Shown in pieces: positions 52,872-60,656 of a stretch of DNA of 64,000 nt. The position numbers and the translations under genes were made by a program. This DNA is from S5-327 sp965116015 (GTDB lineage: Bacteria > Chloroflexota > Dehalococcoidia > Lucifugimonadales > Australimonadaceae): assembly GCA_965116015.1 (NCBI GenBank), contig OZ220477.1, forward strand, positions 372,001 through 436,000, given 5' to 3'. The notes beneath the pieces are model-generated. The model ran no database searches. It saw nothing but the letters and a program-made list of their open reading frames with translations, and was not told the DNA's origin. The stretch's first letter is position 1. Every line of letters starts with the position of its first letter.

Positions 52872-53521
52872 GGGAGGGTTTGCCTGGCGCGTTCGGCGGT
52901 TCTGATGAGGGGTGGGCCGAAGATGGTGAAGAAGAGGAGGTTGGCGCTGAGGTGGGCGGCGGCGAAGAAGAGTGCGCCGGGGTTGAAGAGGGCGGTGGTG
53001 ATCCAGCGGGCGTACTCTCCGTTGCCGGCGATGAGGGCCCAGTGGTAGCCGGTGTAGATGTTGGTTGCGATGTCGTACATTGGGGTTGCGATGAGGGCTG
53101 GGAGGAGGAAGGCGAGGGAGTGGAGTCCGGGTCGGAGGGGGATGTGGTTGGGGGGGAGGATGCGTCGGACGAGGGCTCCTGGGGCGGCGTAGAGGGTTTC
53201 GGAGGCCATAAGGGTTATGAGGAGTTGGGGGTGCGCGCCGCCCCAAGGGTTGATGTGTCCGTAGATGAGCCATGCGGCGACGGCGACGGTTGCGCCGCGC
53301 CGGAGGCCGAGGGTGTATCCGGCGACGAAGACGAGGAGGTCGAAGAGTTTGATGTTGGGGAGGGATGCGAGGGCGTAGTTGGAGAGGAGGATGAGAGCGA
53401 CGAAGGCTGCGGGGGCGATGGCTTCGCGGAGGAGGGCGCGGGGGATGCGGCGCGGGGCTAGGGCGTCCAGCGTCGCGCTGAGGGCTGCGGCGCGGGGGTT
53501 TTGGGTTTGGGGTTGCTGCAT
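52868..53521 (-). CDS. ECF transporter S component, probable cobalamin uptake
   Basis: 217-residue membrane protein with six predicted helices of the ECF substrate-specificity type (AFVALILLSNYALASLPNIKLFDLLVFVAGYTLGLRRGATVAV...). The pattern of N-terminal Ala-rich helices and an early PNIKLFDLL loop is ECF-like. The leader carries a cobalamin riboswitch, so B12 (or cobinamide) is the likely ligand. No energy-coupling ATPases or EcfT lie nearby; the module is presumably shared with other S components. ATG at 53521 has GAGGAG upstream. The downstream lipoprotein gene overlaps it by 4 bases. Confidence 0.85.
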   Translation of the reverse strand: MQQPQTQNPRAAALSATLDALAPRRIPRALLREAIAPAAFVALILLSNYALASLPNIKLFDLLVFVAGYTLGLRRGATVAVAAWLIYGHINPWGGAHPQLLITLMASETLYAAPGALVRRILPPNHIPLRPGLHSLAFLLPALIATPMYDIATNIYTGYHWALIAGNGEYARWITTALFNPGALFFAAAHLSANLLFFTIFGPPLIRTAERARQTLP

Positions 53522-53625
53522 CGGGCGCTCCTCGTTGGGGATTGGGGTTGGTTGGGGGTTTGGGCTGCGGGGGAACGGGCTCTGGGGTTCGGGGAGCGGG
53601 GAGGGGGGCGTTCGGGGGCAGCGAG

Positions 53626-53655
53626 AAGCCCCTGTTCGCGATAGGACAGGGGCTT
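53626..53655 (-). terminator. Attenuator hairpin after the cobalamin aptamer
   Basis: AAGCCCCTGT and ACAGGGGCTT, 10 bp perfect around a 10-base loop, located between the aptamer and the ECF gene. No long T-tract follows, so it may act as a terminator or as part of an expression platform that blocks transcription. Confidence 0.7.
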
Positions 53656-53660
53656 GCAGC

Positions 53661-53815
53661 GGGGAGGGGGTCGCCACTGTTCCTGTGCTGTCGCGGGAAA
53701 GCGGGGTTCTCGGCTCTCCGGGTCGGGCTTGTCTTCCGCTGGGGTGCGGGAGCCTACCGTTGCGGGCCAGCGCCGGACTTTGACCGGCTTCACGGGCGCC
53801 TATGAGGCGTGAGTC
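53661..53815 (-). promoter_or_regulatory. Cobalamin riboswitch
   Basis: On the minus strand the leader contains GAAGCCGGTCAAAGTCCGGC, then GCTGGCCCGCAACGGTAGG, and later AAGCCCGACCCGGAGAGCC. These are the core of cobalamin aptamers: paired CCGG arms, the CCCGCNACNGTNA segment, and a distal B12-box-like element. The gene it controls is an ECF S component and the leader ends in a hairpin, as expected for a B12-repressed operon. The ligand form (adenosyl, methyl, hydroxo) cannot be told. Confidence 0.85.
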
Positions 53816-53838
53816 GAGAGGTTTTCGGTTGTGAGCGG

Positions 53839-53867
53839 ACTATATGCGGGCGGGTGGTCGTTGGCAA
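53839..53867 (-). promoter_or_regulatory. Promoter of the cobalamin operon
   Basis: Minus strand TTGCCA (53867 to 53862), a 17-base spacer and TATAGT (53844 to 53839). The leader would run about 310 bases from near 53832 to the ATG at 53521. Its -35 overlaps that of the divergent exonuclease promoter. Confidence 0.7.
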
Positions 53868-53889
53868 GGGGCAGGGGCGTGGGTATGAT
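53861..53889 (+). promoter_or_regulatory. Promoter of the exonuclease gene
   Basis: TTGGCA (53861-53866), a 17-base spacer and TATGAT (53884-53889). The box overlaps the ATG at 53885, so translation must begin at GTG 53897, 7 bases after the -10, again giving a leaderless mRNA. Confidence 0.7.
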
Positions 53890-53896
53890 TGGGGGC

Positions 53897-54427
53897 GTGG
53901 ATTCGGGGGATTTCATCGCGCTGGATGTGGAGACGGCGGGCGGTTCGATGCCTAGTTTTCCGCGGGGGTTCCGTTTGCTGGTTGCGGGGACGCGGTGCGG
54001 GGGGTTGTACGGGATGTATACGGCGGAGCCTGCGAGTTTGGGTCAGTTGCGGGATCTGCTTGCTGATTTTGATGGTCTGGTGGTTACGTTCAATGGGGCG
54101 CAGTTTGATCTGCCGATGATTGATGCGTGTATGCGGGAGACGTTGGGGGAGCCTTTGGGGGCGCTTCGGCACTATGATCTGCTGGCGGAGGTTGCGCGGG
54201 CGGCCGGCCGCCGGATCAGTTTGGATCGTCTTTGTTTGTATACGTTCGGGGAGGAGAAGGCGCTGTGGGATCATCGGGAGAATGCGCGGGCGTGGAGGGA
54301 GTGGCCGCAGCGGTTGACGGAGTACAACAGGGTTGATCTGGATCTGACGCATGAGTTGTTTGTGAGGACGCTGAGGGGGGAGCGTTTGTTTCTGGGGGAT
54401 GCGTCGGTGGTTCTTCCGTTGCCGTGA
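53897..54427 (+). CDS. RNase H-fold 3'-5' exonuclease (YprB/DnaQ-like)
   Basis: 176-residue DEDD-family nuclease. Exo I in DFIALDVETAGG (Asp, Glu), Exo II in LVVTFNGAQFDLPMIDA (Asn-Gly, Asp) and Exo III in RLTEYNRVDLDLTHEL (Tyr-x3-Asp). This is the single-stranded RNase H-like subgroup of YprB/DUF and related proteins. Substrate (DNA or RNA) unknown. GTG at 53897 is preferred over ATG at 53885 because the -10 TATGAT overlaps the latter and the family begins with the Asp-Glu strand shortly after. It is divergent from the cobalamin operon. Confidence 0.85.
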   Translation: MDSGDFIALDVETAGGSMPSFPRGFRLLVAGTRCGGLYGMYTAEPASLGQLRDLLADFDGLVVTFNGAQFDLPMIDACMRETLGEPLGALRHYDLLAEVARAAGRRISLDRLCLYTFGEEKALWDHRENARAWREWPQRLTEYNRVDLDLTHELFVRTLRGERLFLGDASVVLPLP

Positions 54428-54546
54428 GGGGGAGGCAGCTGTGGCTCGTCTGGCAGGGGGCAGGGGATTCCGGGCTGCTGGGGGAGCTGGGGCGGGGCGG
54501 GGAGAGGGTTGTGGGGAGCGCCGCTCGCTGGGGGACGGGGAAGGCG

Positions 54547-54576
54547 AGTAGGCTGCCTCTCTGAGGGGCAGCCTAC
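54547..54576 (+). terminator. Terminator hairpin after the exonuclease gene
   Basis: GTAGGCTGCC and GGGCAGCCTAC form an about 10-bp stem with an 8-9-base loop, followed by TGTT only. It lies between the convergent exonuclease and RraA genes and is probably shared by both. Confidence 0.7.
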
Positions 54577-54612
54577 TGTTCGGGGGTGGGGGTGCGGGGT
54601 TGTGGGAGGGGG

Positions 54613-55266
54613 TTAGAGTCCCCAGCCGTAGAGGTCTACGGTGCGTTTGCCGTTTTTGATGGAGGCTATGGTGTCGGCTTCTTTCTGTTCGCGGGCGAGG
54701 GATTTTTGGGTTACTTCGGCGATGCGGTTCTGGGGGATGACGACGACGCCGTCGCGGTCGCCGACGATGAGGTCGCCGGGGAAGATCCAGATTTCGCCGA
54801 TGCGGATGGGGATGTTGACGGCGCCGTAGGCGTCGAAGTTTTTGGATGTTCCGCGGATGCAGAGGCCTGCGGAGAAGACGGGGATTCCTTCGCCGGAGGC
54901 GCAGAGTTCTTCGAGGAGCTGGGCGTCGCGGACGCAGCCGTCGATGACGAGGCCTTCCATGTTCATTTGTCTGGAGGCGTGGGTCATGATTTCGCCGAAG
55001 TAGCCGGCTTCGTGGAAGCGTCCGGTGTCGACGATCATTATGTCGCCGGGCTGGGCGTGGTAGATGCCTCGGTGGAGCCAGAGGTTGTCTTTGGGGGGTG
55101 AGAGGACGGTGAGGGCTGGTCCGCAGATGTACCATTCGGGGGAGACGGGTTTGATGTAGGAGGGGAGGGCTCCGATTTGGCCGGCGGCTTCGTGGAGGGT
55201 TGCGGTTCCGATGCTGCGGACGGCGTCGATGAGGGCGGGGTCGGGCCGGGTGGTTGTTTGGGTCAT
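54613..55266 (-). CDS. RraA-like / HMG aldolase family protein (copy A)
   Basis: 217 residues of the RraA/MenG fold shared by RNase E inhibitor RraA and 4-hydroxy-4-methyl-2-oxoglutarate aldolases. Active-site segment EGLVIDGCVRDAQLLEEL (Arg, Asp) and the C-terminal GDLIVGDRDGVVVIPQNRIAEV match. A role in aromatic catabolism (HMG aldolase) is favoured by the many catabolic genes. Its start codon at 55266 and the AGGAG ahead are part of a duplicated segment (see 55210-55489). Copy B lies 223 bases upstream on the same strand. Confidence 0.88.
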   Translation of the reverse strand: MTQTTTRPDPALIDAVRSIGTATLHEAAGQIGALPSYIKPVSPEWYICGPALTVLSPPKDNLWLHRGIYHAQPGDIMIVDTGRFHEAGYFGEIMTHASRQMNMEGLVIDGCVRDAQLLEELCASGEGIPVFSAGLCIRGTSKNFDAYGAVNIPIRIGEIWIFPGDLIVGDRDGVVVIPQNRIAEVTQKSLAREQKEADTIASIKNGKRTVDLYGWGL

Positions 55267-55489
55267 AGGTGGCGCGCTCCTGGCGGGCGAGGATGTGGTC
55301 GTGGGGGTTGGGGTTTCGATGGCGCGGACGGCGTTGGCGAGGGCGGGGTTGGGTGGTTGTTGGGTGATGGGCGGGGCTCTCCTAGCGGGCGGGGTCTGGT
55401 CGTGGGGGGTTGGGGTTTCGATGGCGCGGACGGCGTTGGCGAGGGCGGGGTTGGGTTGGGTGGTTGTTTGGGTGGTGGGCTGGGCTCTC
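55210..55489. repeat. Duplicated 5' end of the RraA-like gene
   Basis: GATGGCGCGGACGGCG-like words at 55210 (inside the gene, encoding its first residues), 55318 and 55420: spacing 108 and 102. On the minus strand each copy gives an AGGAGAGC ribosome-binding site, a start region and about 20 codons resembling NPALANAVRAIETP. Only the copy fused to the gene is intact; the others lack an open continuation. The last copy runs into the stop of RraA-like copy B. Confidence 0.85.
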
Positions 55490-56146
55490 CTAGCGGGCGA
55501 GCATTTGCTCGTAGTTGGCGCCCATTACTTCGACGACGGATGCGCCGGCGATGATGTCGCTGGCCATTGCTTGTTCGCGGGCGGCGATGGATTCGGCTTC
55601 GGGGACGACTTCGGCGACGCGGCTTTGGGGGACGACGACGACACCGCTGTTGTCGGCGATGATGTAGTCGCCGGGTGAGAGGGGGACGCCGCCGATTTCG
55701 ATGGGTTGGTTGGCGGATTCTTCGACGACGCGTCCGCGGGCGGTGAGGGGTACGGCTGCGCGTGCGAAGAGGGGGAGGGAGAGGGTTTTGGCTTCGTCGA
55801 TGTCGCGTGATGCGCCGTCGATGATGACGCCGGCGACGCCTTTTGTTTTGGCGGCGGTGGAGAGGATGCCGCCCCATCCGGCGACGTCGGTGCGTCCTCG
55901 GTGGTCGCAGACGATGATGTCGCCGGGGTCGGCGGCTTGGACGGCGGTTGTGCCGAGGTGTCGGGTGGTGGTTTCGTTGTCTTTGGATTTGAGTTTGAAG
56001 GTTACGGCTCTGCCTGCGATGCGGTGGGTTTCGTAGAGTGGGAGGATTCCGAGGACGGTTCCTTTGAGGCCGAGTTTGTCCTGGGCGTCGGAGACTGCGC
56101 AGGTGTCGAGTTTGGCGAGGCGCTGGACCCATTGATCGACTGCCAT
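55490..56146 (-). CDS. RraA-like / HMG aldolase family protein (copy B)
   Basis: 218-residue paralogue of copy A. GVIIDGASRDIDEAKTLSLPLF and the closing GDYIIADNSGVVVVPQSRVAEV carry the family residues, with AAVPLTARGRVVEESANQPI between. LGTTAVQAADPGDIIVCDHRGR marks the metal/pyruvate site region. A RidA gene lies 17 bases upstream on the same strand, so RidA, copy B and copy A are probably one operon. HMG or oxaloacetate-type aldolase or decarboxylase activity is possible; substrate unknown. Confidence 0.88.
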   Translation of the reverse strand: MAVDQWVQRLAKLDTCAVSDAQDKLGLKGTVLGILPLYETHRIAGRAVTFKLKSKDNETTTRHLGTTAVQAADPGDIIVCDHRGRTDVAGWGGILSTAAKTKGVAGVIIDGASRDIDEAKTLSLPLFARAAVPLTARGRVVEESANQPIEIGGVPLSPGDYIIADNSGVVVVPQSRVAEVVPEAESIAAREQAMASDIIAGASVVEVMGANYEQMLAR

Positions 56147-56162
56147 AGGGGGTCTCCTGGGG

Positions 56163-56552
56163 TTAGGCGCCGACGTAGGCGGTGAATTGGATCTGCATTT
56201 CCATTCCGCCGGCGAGGGCGTCGTACTGGATGGTGTGGCGGGTGGGGCGGTTTTCTTCGTCGGGGAACATGGCGATCCATTGTTCGTTGACGAGTGGCCG
56301 GATGTCGCGGCTTTTGACGTAGACGTTCATGTGGCATATGTCGTCGGTTGTTCCGCCGGCGGCGGTGAGGATTCGGCGGACGTGTTCGAATGCCCATTTG
56401 GCTTGTTCGGCGAGGTCGGAGGGGATTTCGTTGGTGTCGGGGTTGAGTCCGCTGACGCCTCCGGAGGTGACGATGGGGCCGGTTTTGGTTGCTGGGGGTA
56501 TGGGTTGCCCGGCGTGCCAGTTGCCGGGGATGTGGATGACGTGTCTGGTCAT
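56163..56552 (-). CDS. RidA/YjgF-family enamine/imine deaminase
   Basis: 129-residue RidA-fold protein. IVTSGGVSGLNPDTNEI, HVRRILTAAGGTTDDICHMNVYVKSRD and RHTIQYDALAGGMEMQIQFTAYVG are the three family blocks. The Arg of the classical active site (RxAV in RidA) is not seen where expected (RHTIQYDALA), so this may be one of the other YjgF subgroups tied to catabolism. ATG at 56552 has GGAGG upstream; a -10-like TATACT at 56592-56597 lies 39 bases before it. Confidence 0.88.
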   Translation of the reverse strand: MTRHVIHIPGNWHAGQPIPPATKTGPIVTSGGVSGLNPDTNEIPSDLAEQAKWAFEHVRRILTAAGGTTDDICHMNVYVKSRDIRPLVNEQWIAMFPDEENRPTRHTIQYDALAGGMEMQIQFTAYVGA

Positions 56553-56639
56553 TGGTTGAGCCTCCAAGGTGGGGTGAGGGTTGCGCGGGAGAGTATAGGT
56601 TGGGTTGGGTGGAGCGTCAAAGCGGGGGCGGCTGGGGGC

Positions 56640-56960
56640 TCCGATGGAGGGGGAGGTCTTTTGGGGGGCGCTTCATTCTGTTCTATTCTGTTCTATGGGG
56701 CGCTGTTTCGTTGGTGGATACGGGGCTGCGGCGGGTGGGTGCGGGCCAGGGATGGGTCTGTTTGGGTGGGGAATGGGTCTGTTTTGGGTGGGGAATGGGT
56801 CTGTTTTGGGACGAAATGAGACAGTTGGGTTTGGGCGCGGGGGCTGGGGGCGGCAGGGGTTGGGGATGGCGGGAGGGGTTCTGCTGGGGACAGGGTACGG
56901 GCGTGGTGGGCAGGGCGCAATGGGGATGTGTCGTTGGGGGTTGGGGGAGGGGCTGGGCTG
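56640..56960. repeat. Third copy of the dispersed ~360-bp element
   Basis: Same order as the tandem pair at 10830-11510: CATTCTGTTCTATTCTGTTC at about 56670, then GATGGGTCTGTTT, GAATGGGTCTGTTTTGGG repeats, GGACGAAATGAGAC, and the tail GGGGACAGGGTACG. It occupies most of the gap before the GHKL operon. No gene is encoded. Confidence 0.72.
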
Positions 56961-57071
56961 TGAGGTTTTCCGCTTCGGGGGAGGGGTCGACGCGGGGGAG
57001 GGTGTGGGGGTTAGGGGAGAGGAGAGGGGGGGTAGGCGATGTTGGGGAGGTTGCGGGGGTGTGAGGCGTGG

Positions 57072-57101
57072 TTGACATAGGGGATCCGGGCGCCTTAGTT
57101 T
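57072..57101 (+). promoter_or_regulatory. Promoter of the GHKL operon
   Basis: TTGACA (57072-57077), an 18-base spacer and TAGTTT (57096-57101). A leader of about 40 bases carries GGAGGAGG (57133-57140), 6 bases before the GTG at 57147. Confidence 0.6.
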
Positions 57102-57146
57102 CGGTCGATCTGGCAATTTGTCGTTGCGTATTGGAGGAGGGGCGGA

Positions 57147-59114
57147 GTGGCTGAGGTTCGGTGGCATTTTCGGCGGATGCATCGTGCGGAGATTAGTCAC
57201 GATCCGATGGAGCGGGAGTTTTTCTCGGGGGAGCGGATAAGCGAGCGGCTCGTTCGGGAGGCGGCGCAGAACTCTTTGGATGCGGGGCTTGCGCATTTGG
57301 ATCGGCGGGCCGGGGAGCCGGTGCGGATGCGGATTTCGCTTCGGGGCGTGAGAGAGCCGTTGGATGCGGCTTCCGCCGATGGTTATGTTGAGGGGTTGGA
57401 GGAGCATCTGCTGGCTGGTCTTGACGCGGACGAGTCCTTTTGGGGGAGCGTGAGGTTGCGGGGTCTGATTACGGGAGCGGGGATGCCGTATCTGGTGGTG
57501 GAGGATGCGGGGACTGTTGGCTTGGAGGGCGATTGGTTGAGGTATGACGATTCGGAAGATGATCGCGCGGAACAGGAGCACTTTTACTGGTTCTTCCGCA
57601 ATGTTGGGCGGTCGGGGAAGACGGCTGAGGATGCGGGGTCGTGGGGGCTGGGGAAGTGGGTATTTCCGGATGCGTCGAATGCGAGCGCGTTCATTGCGGT
57701 TACGCGCCGACGCTTGGATGGGGAGACTCTTCTGATGGGTCAGGCTGTGCTGAAGAAGCACACGCTTGAGGGGGAGCGATATGCTCCTTATGGGTTTTTC
57801 GCGGAGCTTGACGGGGATGAGTTGCCGGTTCCGTTGCGGTTGTCGCAGCCGGAGCATCGCGGGTTTATTGAGCAGTGCATTTCGGATTTCGATCTGCGGT
57901 TTCGGGAAAGGAGTGAGAGCGGGCTGTCGATCGTTATTCCGTTTCCTCGGGTTGATAGCGATCAGATAAGTAAAGAGCAGACGCTTCTGGCGGTTATCCA
58001 CAACTATTTTCATCCGATTATCGCGGGGCGGTTGGAGGTTGCGGTGGGGGACGGCGTGGGCGAGGAGCGGGTTGTTACTGCGGACTCGATAGATGCTATT
58101 ACGGAGAGTTTGCCGCTGGAGTCGAGCGGGGAGCGCAGCAGGGAGAGTTATCTGCGTCTCTTTCGGATGTGCAGGGAGGCGACGTCGATAAGGCACGTTG
58201 AGCTTGGCTCGCCGCCGTTGAATAAGACGGATTATGCCGAACGCGACAAGATTGTGCGGATGAAGGGGGCGTACGACAGGGGAGACTTGCTGGCGTTCCG
58301 GGTCGGCGCCAGTGTGCAGCGTCACGATGGGCAGAAACAACGGACGGGTTTCTGGCTGTATGTGCAGAAGGATGATTCGCTGTCGCAGGGGCATGACTAC
58401 TATGTTCGCGGTCCGCTTGCGATTCCGGGGGAGGATCATTTAGGGAGCCGGTCGGCGCGTTCTCTTTTGGTGGTGGAGGAGCAGGAGCCGCTGGCTGCGA
58501 TGCTGCGTGATTCGGAGCCGCCGGCGCATACGAGCTGGCGTCCGCAGGATGAGCGGGTCGCCAAGCGGTGGGTTGGGCCGTCATCGAGGATCAAGCGTGT
58601 GCGGGAGTCCGCGGCGGAGTTGCTTAGCATCTGGGAGACGATTCCGGTGGGTTTGGACAAGGATGCGCTTGCGGATATCTTTCCGGCCGGGGGAGGGTCG
58701 CGACCCAGACCTCCTAAGGGTGGAGGGGGTTCGGGGCCTCCTCCTCCGCCTCCGCCGGCTGACAGGCAGTTCGATATTCAGCAGCTTCGCGATGGGTTCA
58801 GGGCGCGCTTTGCGGGCGACGCCGGGGATCCGCCGAGGCGGGTGCGGCTGCGCGCGGCTTATGAGACGCCGCGAGGGAATCCGCTGACGAGCTATAACGA
58901 GAACGATTTCAGGCTGTTTGGATCGGGAGCGGTCGCGGTGGAGGCTCACGGGTGCAGGGTTGGGGAAGGGGAGAGGGGGAACGAGTTGCTGCTGGAGATT
59001 GAGGATCCTGATCGGTTTTTCATTACGGTGCGGGGGTTTGATTCTCATCGGGATCTGCTGGTTGATTTGCAGGCGGTAGGGGAGTCTTCGCAGGGGGCGG
59101 AGGGTCAGGGGTAG
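57147..59114 (+). CDS. GHKL-fold ATPase, first gene of a three-gene operon
   Basis: 655-residue protein with an N-terminal Hsp90/MutL/histidine-kinase-type (GHKL) ATP site. The N box is ERLVREAAQNSLDAGLAH (Glu38, Asn42, Asp45); G1 is VVEDAGTVGLEGDWL and G2 is DAGSWGLGKWVFPDAS. The opening SHDPMEREFFSGERISERL is shared by a group of uncharacterised GHKL proteins. Residues about 200-510 are mixed; a Gly/Pro linker (about 515-540) joins a beta-rich C-terminal domain of about 100 residues. GTG start with GGAGGAGG 6 bases ahead. The operon stands apart from other genes; a function in DNA or stress defence is plausible by analogy with MORC/GHKL defence ATPases but unproven. Confidence 0.85.
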   Translation: MAEVRWHFRRMHRAEISHDPMEREFFSGERISERLVREAAQNSLDAGLAHLDRRAGEPVRMRISLRGVREPLDAASADGYVEGLEEHLLAGLDADESFWGSVRLRGLITGAGMPYLVVEDAGTVGLEGDWLRYDDSEDDRAEQEHFYWFFRNVGRSGKTAEDAGSWGLGKWVFPDASNASAFIAVTRRRLDGETLLMGQAVLKKHTLEGERYAPYGFFAELDGDELPVPLRLSQPEHRGFIEQCISDFDLRFRERSESGLSIVIPFPRVDSDQISKEQTLLAVIHNYFHPIIAGRLEVAVGDGVGEERVVTADSIDAITESLPLESSGERSRESYLRLFRMCREATSIRHVELGSPPLNKTDYAERDKIVRMKGAYDRGDLLAFRVGASVQRHDGQKQRTGFWLYVQKDDSLSQGHDYYVRGPLAIPGEDHLGSRSARSLLVVEEQEPLAAMLRDSEPPAHTSWRPQDERVAKRWVGPSSRIKRVRESAAELLSIWETIPVGLDKDALADIFPAGGGSRPRPPKGGGGSGPPPPPPPADRQFDIQQLRDGFRARFAGDAGDPPRRVRLRAAYETPRGNPLTSYNENDFRLFGSGAVAVEAHGCRVGEGERGNELLLEIEDPDRFFITVRGFDSHRDLLVDLQAVGESSQGAEGQG

Positions 59115-59118
59115 GCGT

Positions 59119-59868
59119 ATGAAGCGCAGGTTCAATTTCACGGAGCGCAAGCGCATCGAACAGCAGCAGGTGGTTGTCGAGATCGAGGAGAGGAGCGACG
59201 GAGGGGCTCCGTCGTTCACTATGGAGATGGATTTGGGCGATCTGGGGTTGCCGACTGATGCGGAGGTGGTGGTTGAGGCGTACAGCAGGCGGGTGGGGCT
59301 GCGGTTCGCGTGGGGGACGGTGGGGGCTCTTGCTCCGCCGCTGGATCGCCGGTTGGCGGATATGCCGGTGAATCCTTCGTTTCGTGTGAAGGTAGTGGAG
59401 CCGAGGGAGGGCAGGCTGCTGGCGATGGCGAATCGCGTCAGGCCGCATAGTCAGGCTCGTCATAGCTCGTTGGTGTGGCTGAAGGGGGAGGATCTGGGGA
59501 AGGAGGTTTGGCGGTTGCAGTTTACGGGGACGGGGAATCCGACGTTGCTTGTGAACAATAATATTCACGGGATCGGGGAGGCGGCGAGGGAGGATCGCGC
59601 TTTTCGGGCGTTGGTGATGCCGGAGGTATTGCGGGCGATGCTCATTCGGGCTTTGGTGGTGGAGGAGTGCGATCTTGATGACGACGATGGGGACTGGGGC
59701 GAGCTGCTGCGTTTTGTGAGGGGATTCCATACTGAAGAGATTGCTTCGGACGCGGAGGATGGCTATCGGGAGATGCGTATGGATTGGATTGATCGTGCGG
59801 TTGCTTCGTTCACCAGGCGCTATTTCAAGGCGAGCGATATGTATGCGGCGGCGCTGAGGAGAGCATGA
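59119..59868 (+). CDS. Second protein of the GHKL operon, unknown
   Basis: 249-residue soluble protein, not recognised. It opens with a basic stretch (KRRFNFTERKRIEQQQVVVEI), continues as likely beta strands (FTMEMDLGDLGLPTDAEVVVEAYSRR, SFRVKVVEPREGRLLAMANR), and ends in helices (YREMRMDWIDRAVASFTRRY). No Cys and no clear catalytic set. It begins 4 bases after the ATPase stop and its TGA overlaps the third gene's ATG, so the three are surely co-translated. Probably a structural or adaptor subunit for the ATPase. Confidence 0.82.
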   Translation: MKRRFNFTERKRIEQQQVVVEIEERSDGGAPSFTMEMDLGDLGLPTDAEVVVEAYSRRVGLRFAWGTVGALAPPLDRRLADMPVNPSFRVKVVEPREGRLLAMANRVRPHSQARHSSLVWLKGEDLGKEVWRLQFTGTGNPTLLVNNNIHGIGEAAREDRAFRALVMPEVLRAMLIRALVVEECDLDDDDGDWGELLRFVRGFHTEEIASDAEDGYREMRMDWIDRAVASFTRRYFKASDMYAAALRRA

Positions 59869-60623
59869 GCGAGCTAGCGAGGGCGCGCAGGTTCACGGAA
59901 GAGGGGATGGAGCACGCCAAGCGGTATCTGAAGTCGGTGCGGGAGGATGGCTGGATTGCTCCGTTTGCGGGTCTGTTGTTGGATTCCCGGTACGCGGAGC
60001 CGGTGGAGCCGGAGGCGTATGTTGAGAGCCGCGCGTTCGCGAACAAGAGGGAGGCGGGGCAGTATCTTGCGGAGCGTCTGAGGCCGATAGCGGACGCGGG
60101 GCTTGCGGGGGATTCCTTTCTGTGGTCGTGGCTTGGGATTTTCTATCTGGAGGAGGTTGTTAGGCGTGATGAGCCGAGAGTTCGCCGAATCAGGGAGTTC
60201 TATGACACAACCTATCTGATTGATCCTGTGCGCCACGATTCTCGGGATCGCTCGCATCATCGTTTGCTTATTGCGTATGACGTATGGACGCGGCACGGGG
60301 AGAAGGCGTGGCTTATTCTCGATGAGCCTGTGAGCGGTATGAGTCAGTTCACGCTGCGGCTTGTGCAGGCTCCGGAGGTGTTTCGCTCAAAGGGGGTTGT
60401 GGATCTGGCGCATCGGTTGTACGCGGACAGGAGGACGGGGAGGCTTCGCGCGAGGGCGCTGGGGACGAGCAATTCTTCGGCTCCGGCGGGGAGTCTTCCG
60501 CGGTTGCTGTCGACGCTCGATCAGTTGAGTATGAACTACGATGTGTACGGGATGACGGCGGGGCAGTTGCTGCCTCTGTTGCCGGGGGAGTTTGACGGGT
60601 TTCGGGGGTTCGCTTCGGGGTGA
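59865..60623 (+). CDS. Third protein of the GHKL operon, DUF6339-like
   Basis: 252-residue protein. The middle (FLWSWLGIFYLEEVVRRDEP, then DRSHHRLLIAYDVWTRHGEKAWLIL) and the C-terminal LPRLLSTLDQLSMNYDVYGMTAGQLL recall a family I know as DUF6339; that match is from memory only. Such proteins are helical and have no known activity; they are often found with defence or restriction-type genes. Starts with an ATGA overlap on the second gene. Convergent with the next gene, 33 bases apart. Function not assigned. Confidence 0.78.
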   Translation: MSELARARRFTEEGMEHAKRYLKSVREDGWIAPFAGLLLDSRYAEPVEPEAYVESRAFANKREAGQYLAERLRPIADAGLAGDSFLWSWLGIFYLEEVVRRDEPRVRRIREFYDTTYLIDPVRHDSRDRSHHRLLIAYDVWTRHGEKAWLILDEPVSGMSQFTLRLVQAPEVFRSKGVVDLAHRLYADRRTGRLRARALGTSNSSAPAGSLPRLLSTLDQLSMNYDVYGMTAGQLLPLLPGEFDGFRGFASG

Positions 60624-60656
60624 TGCGGCGCGTTTGATCTGGGTTTGGGCGCGCTG

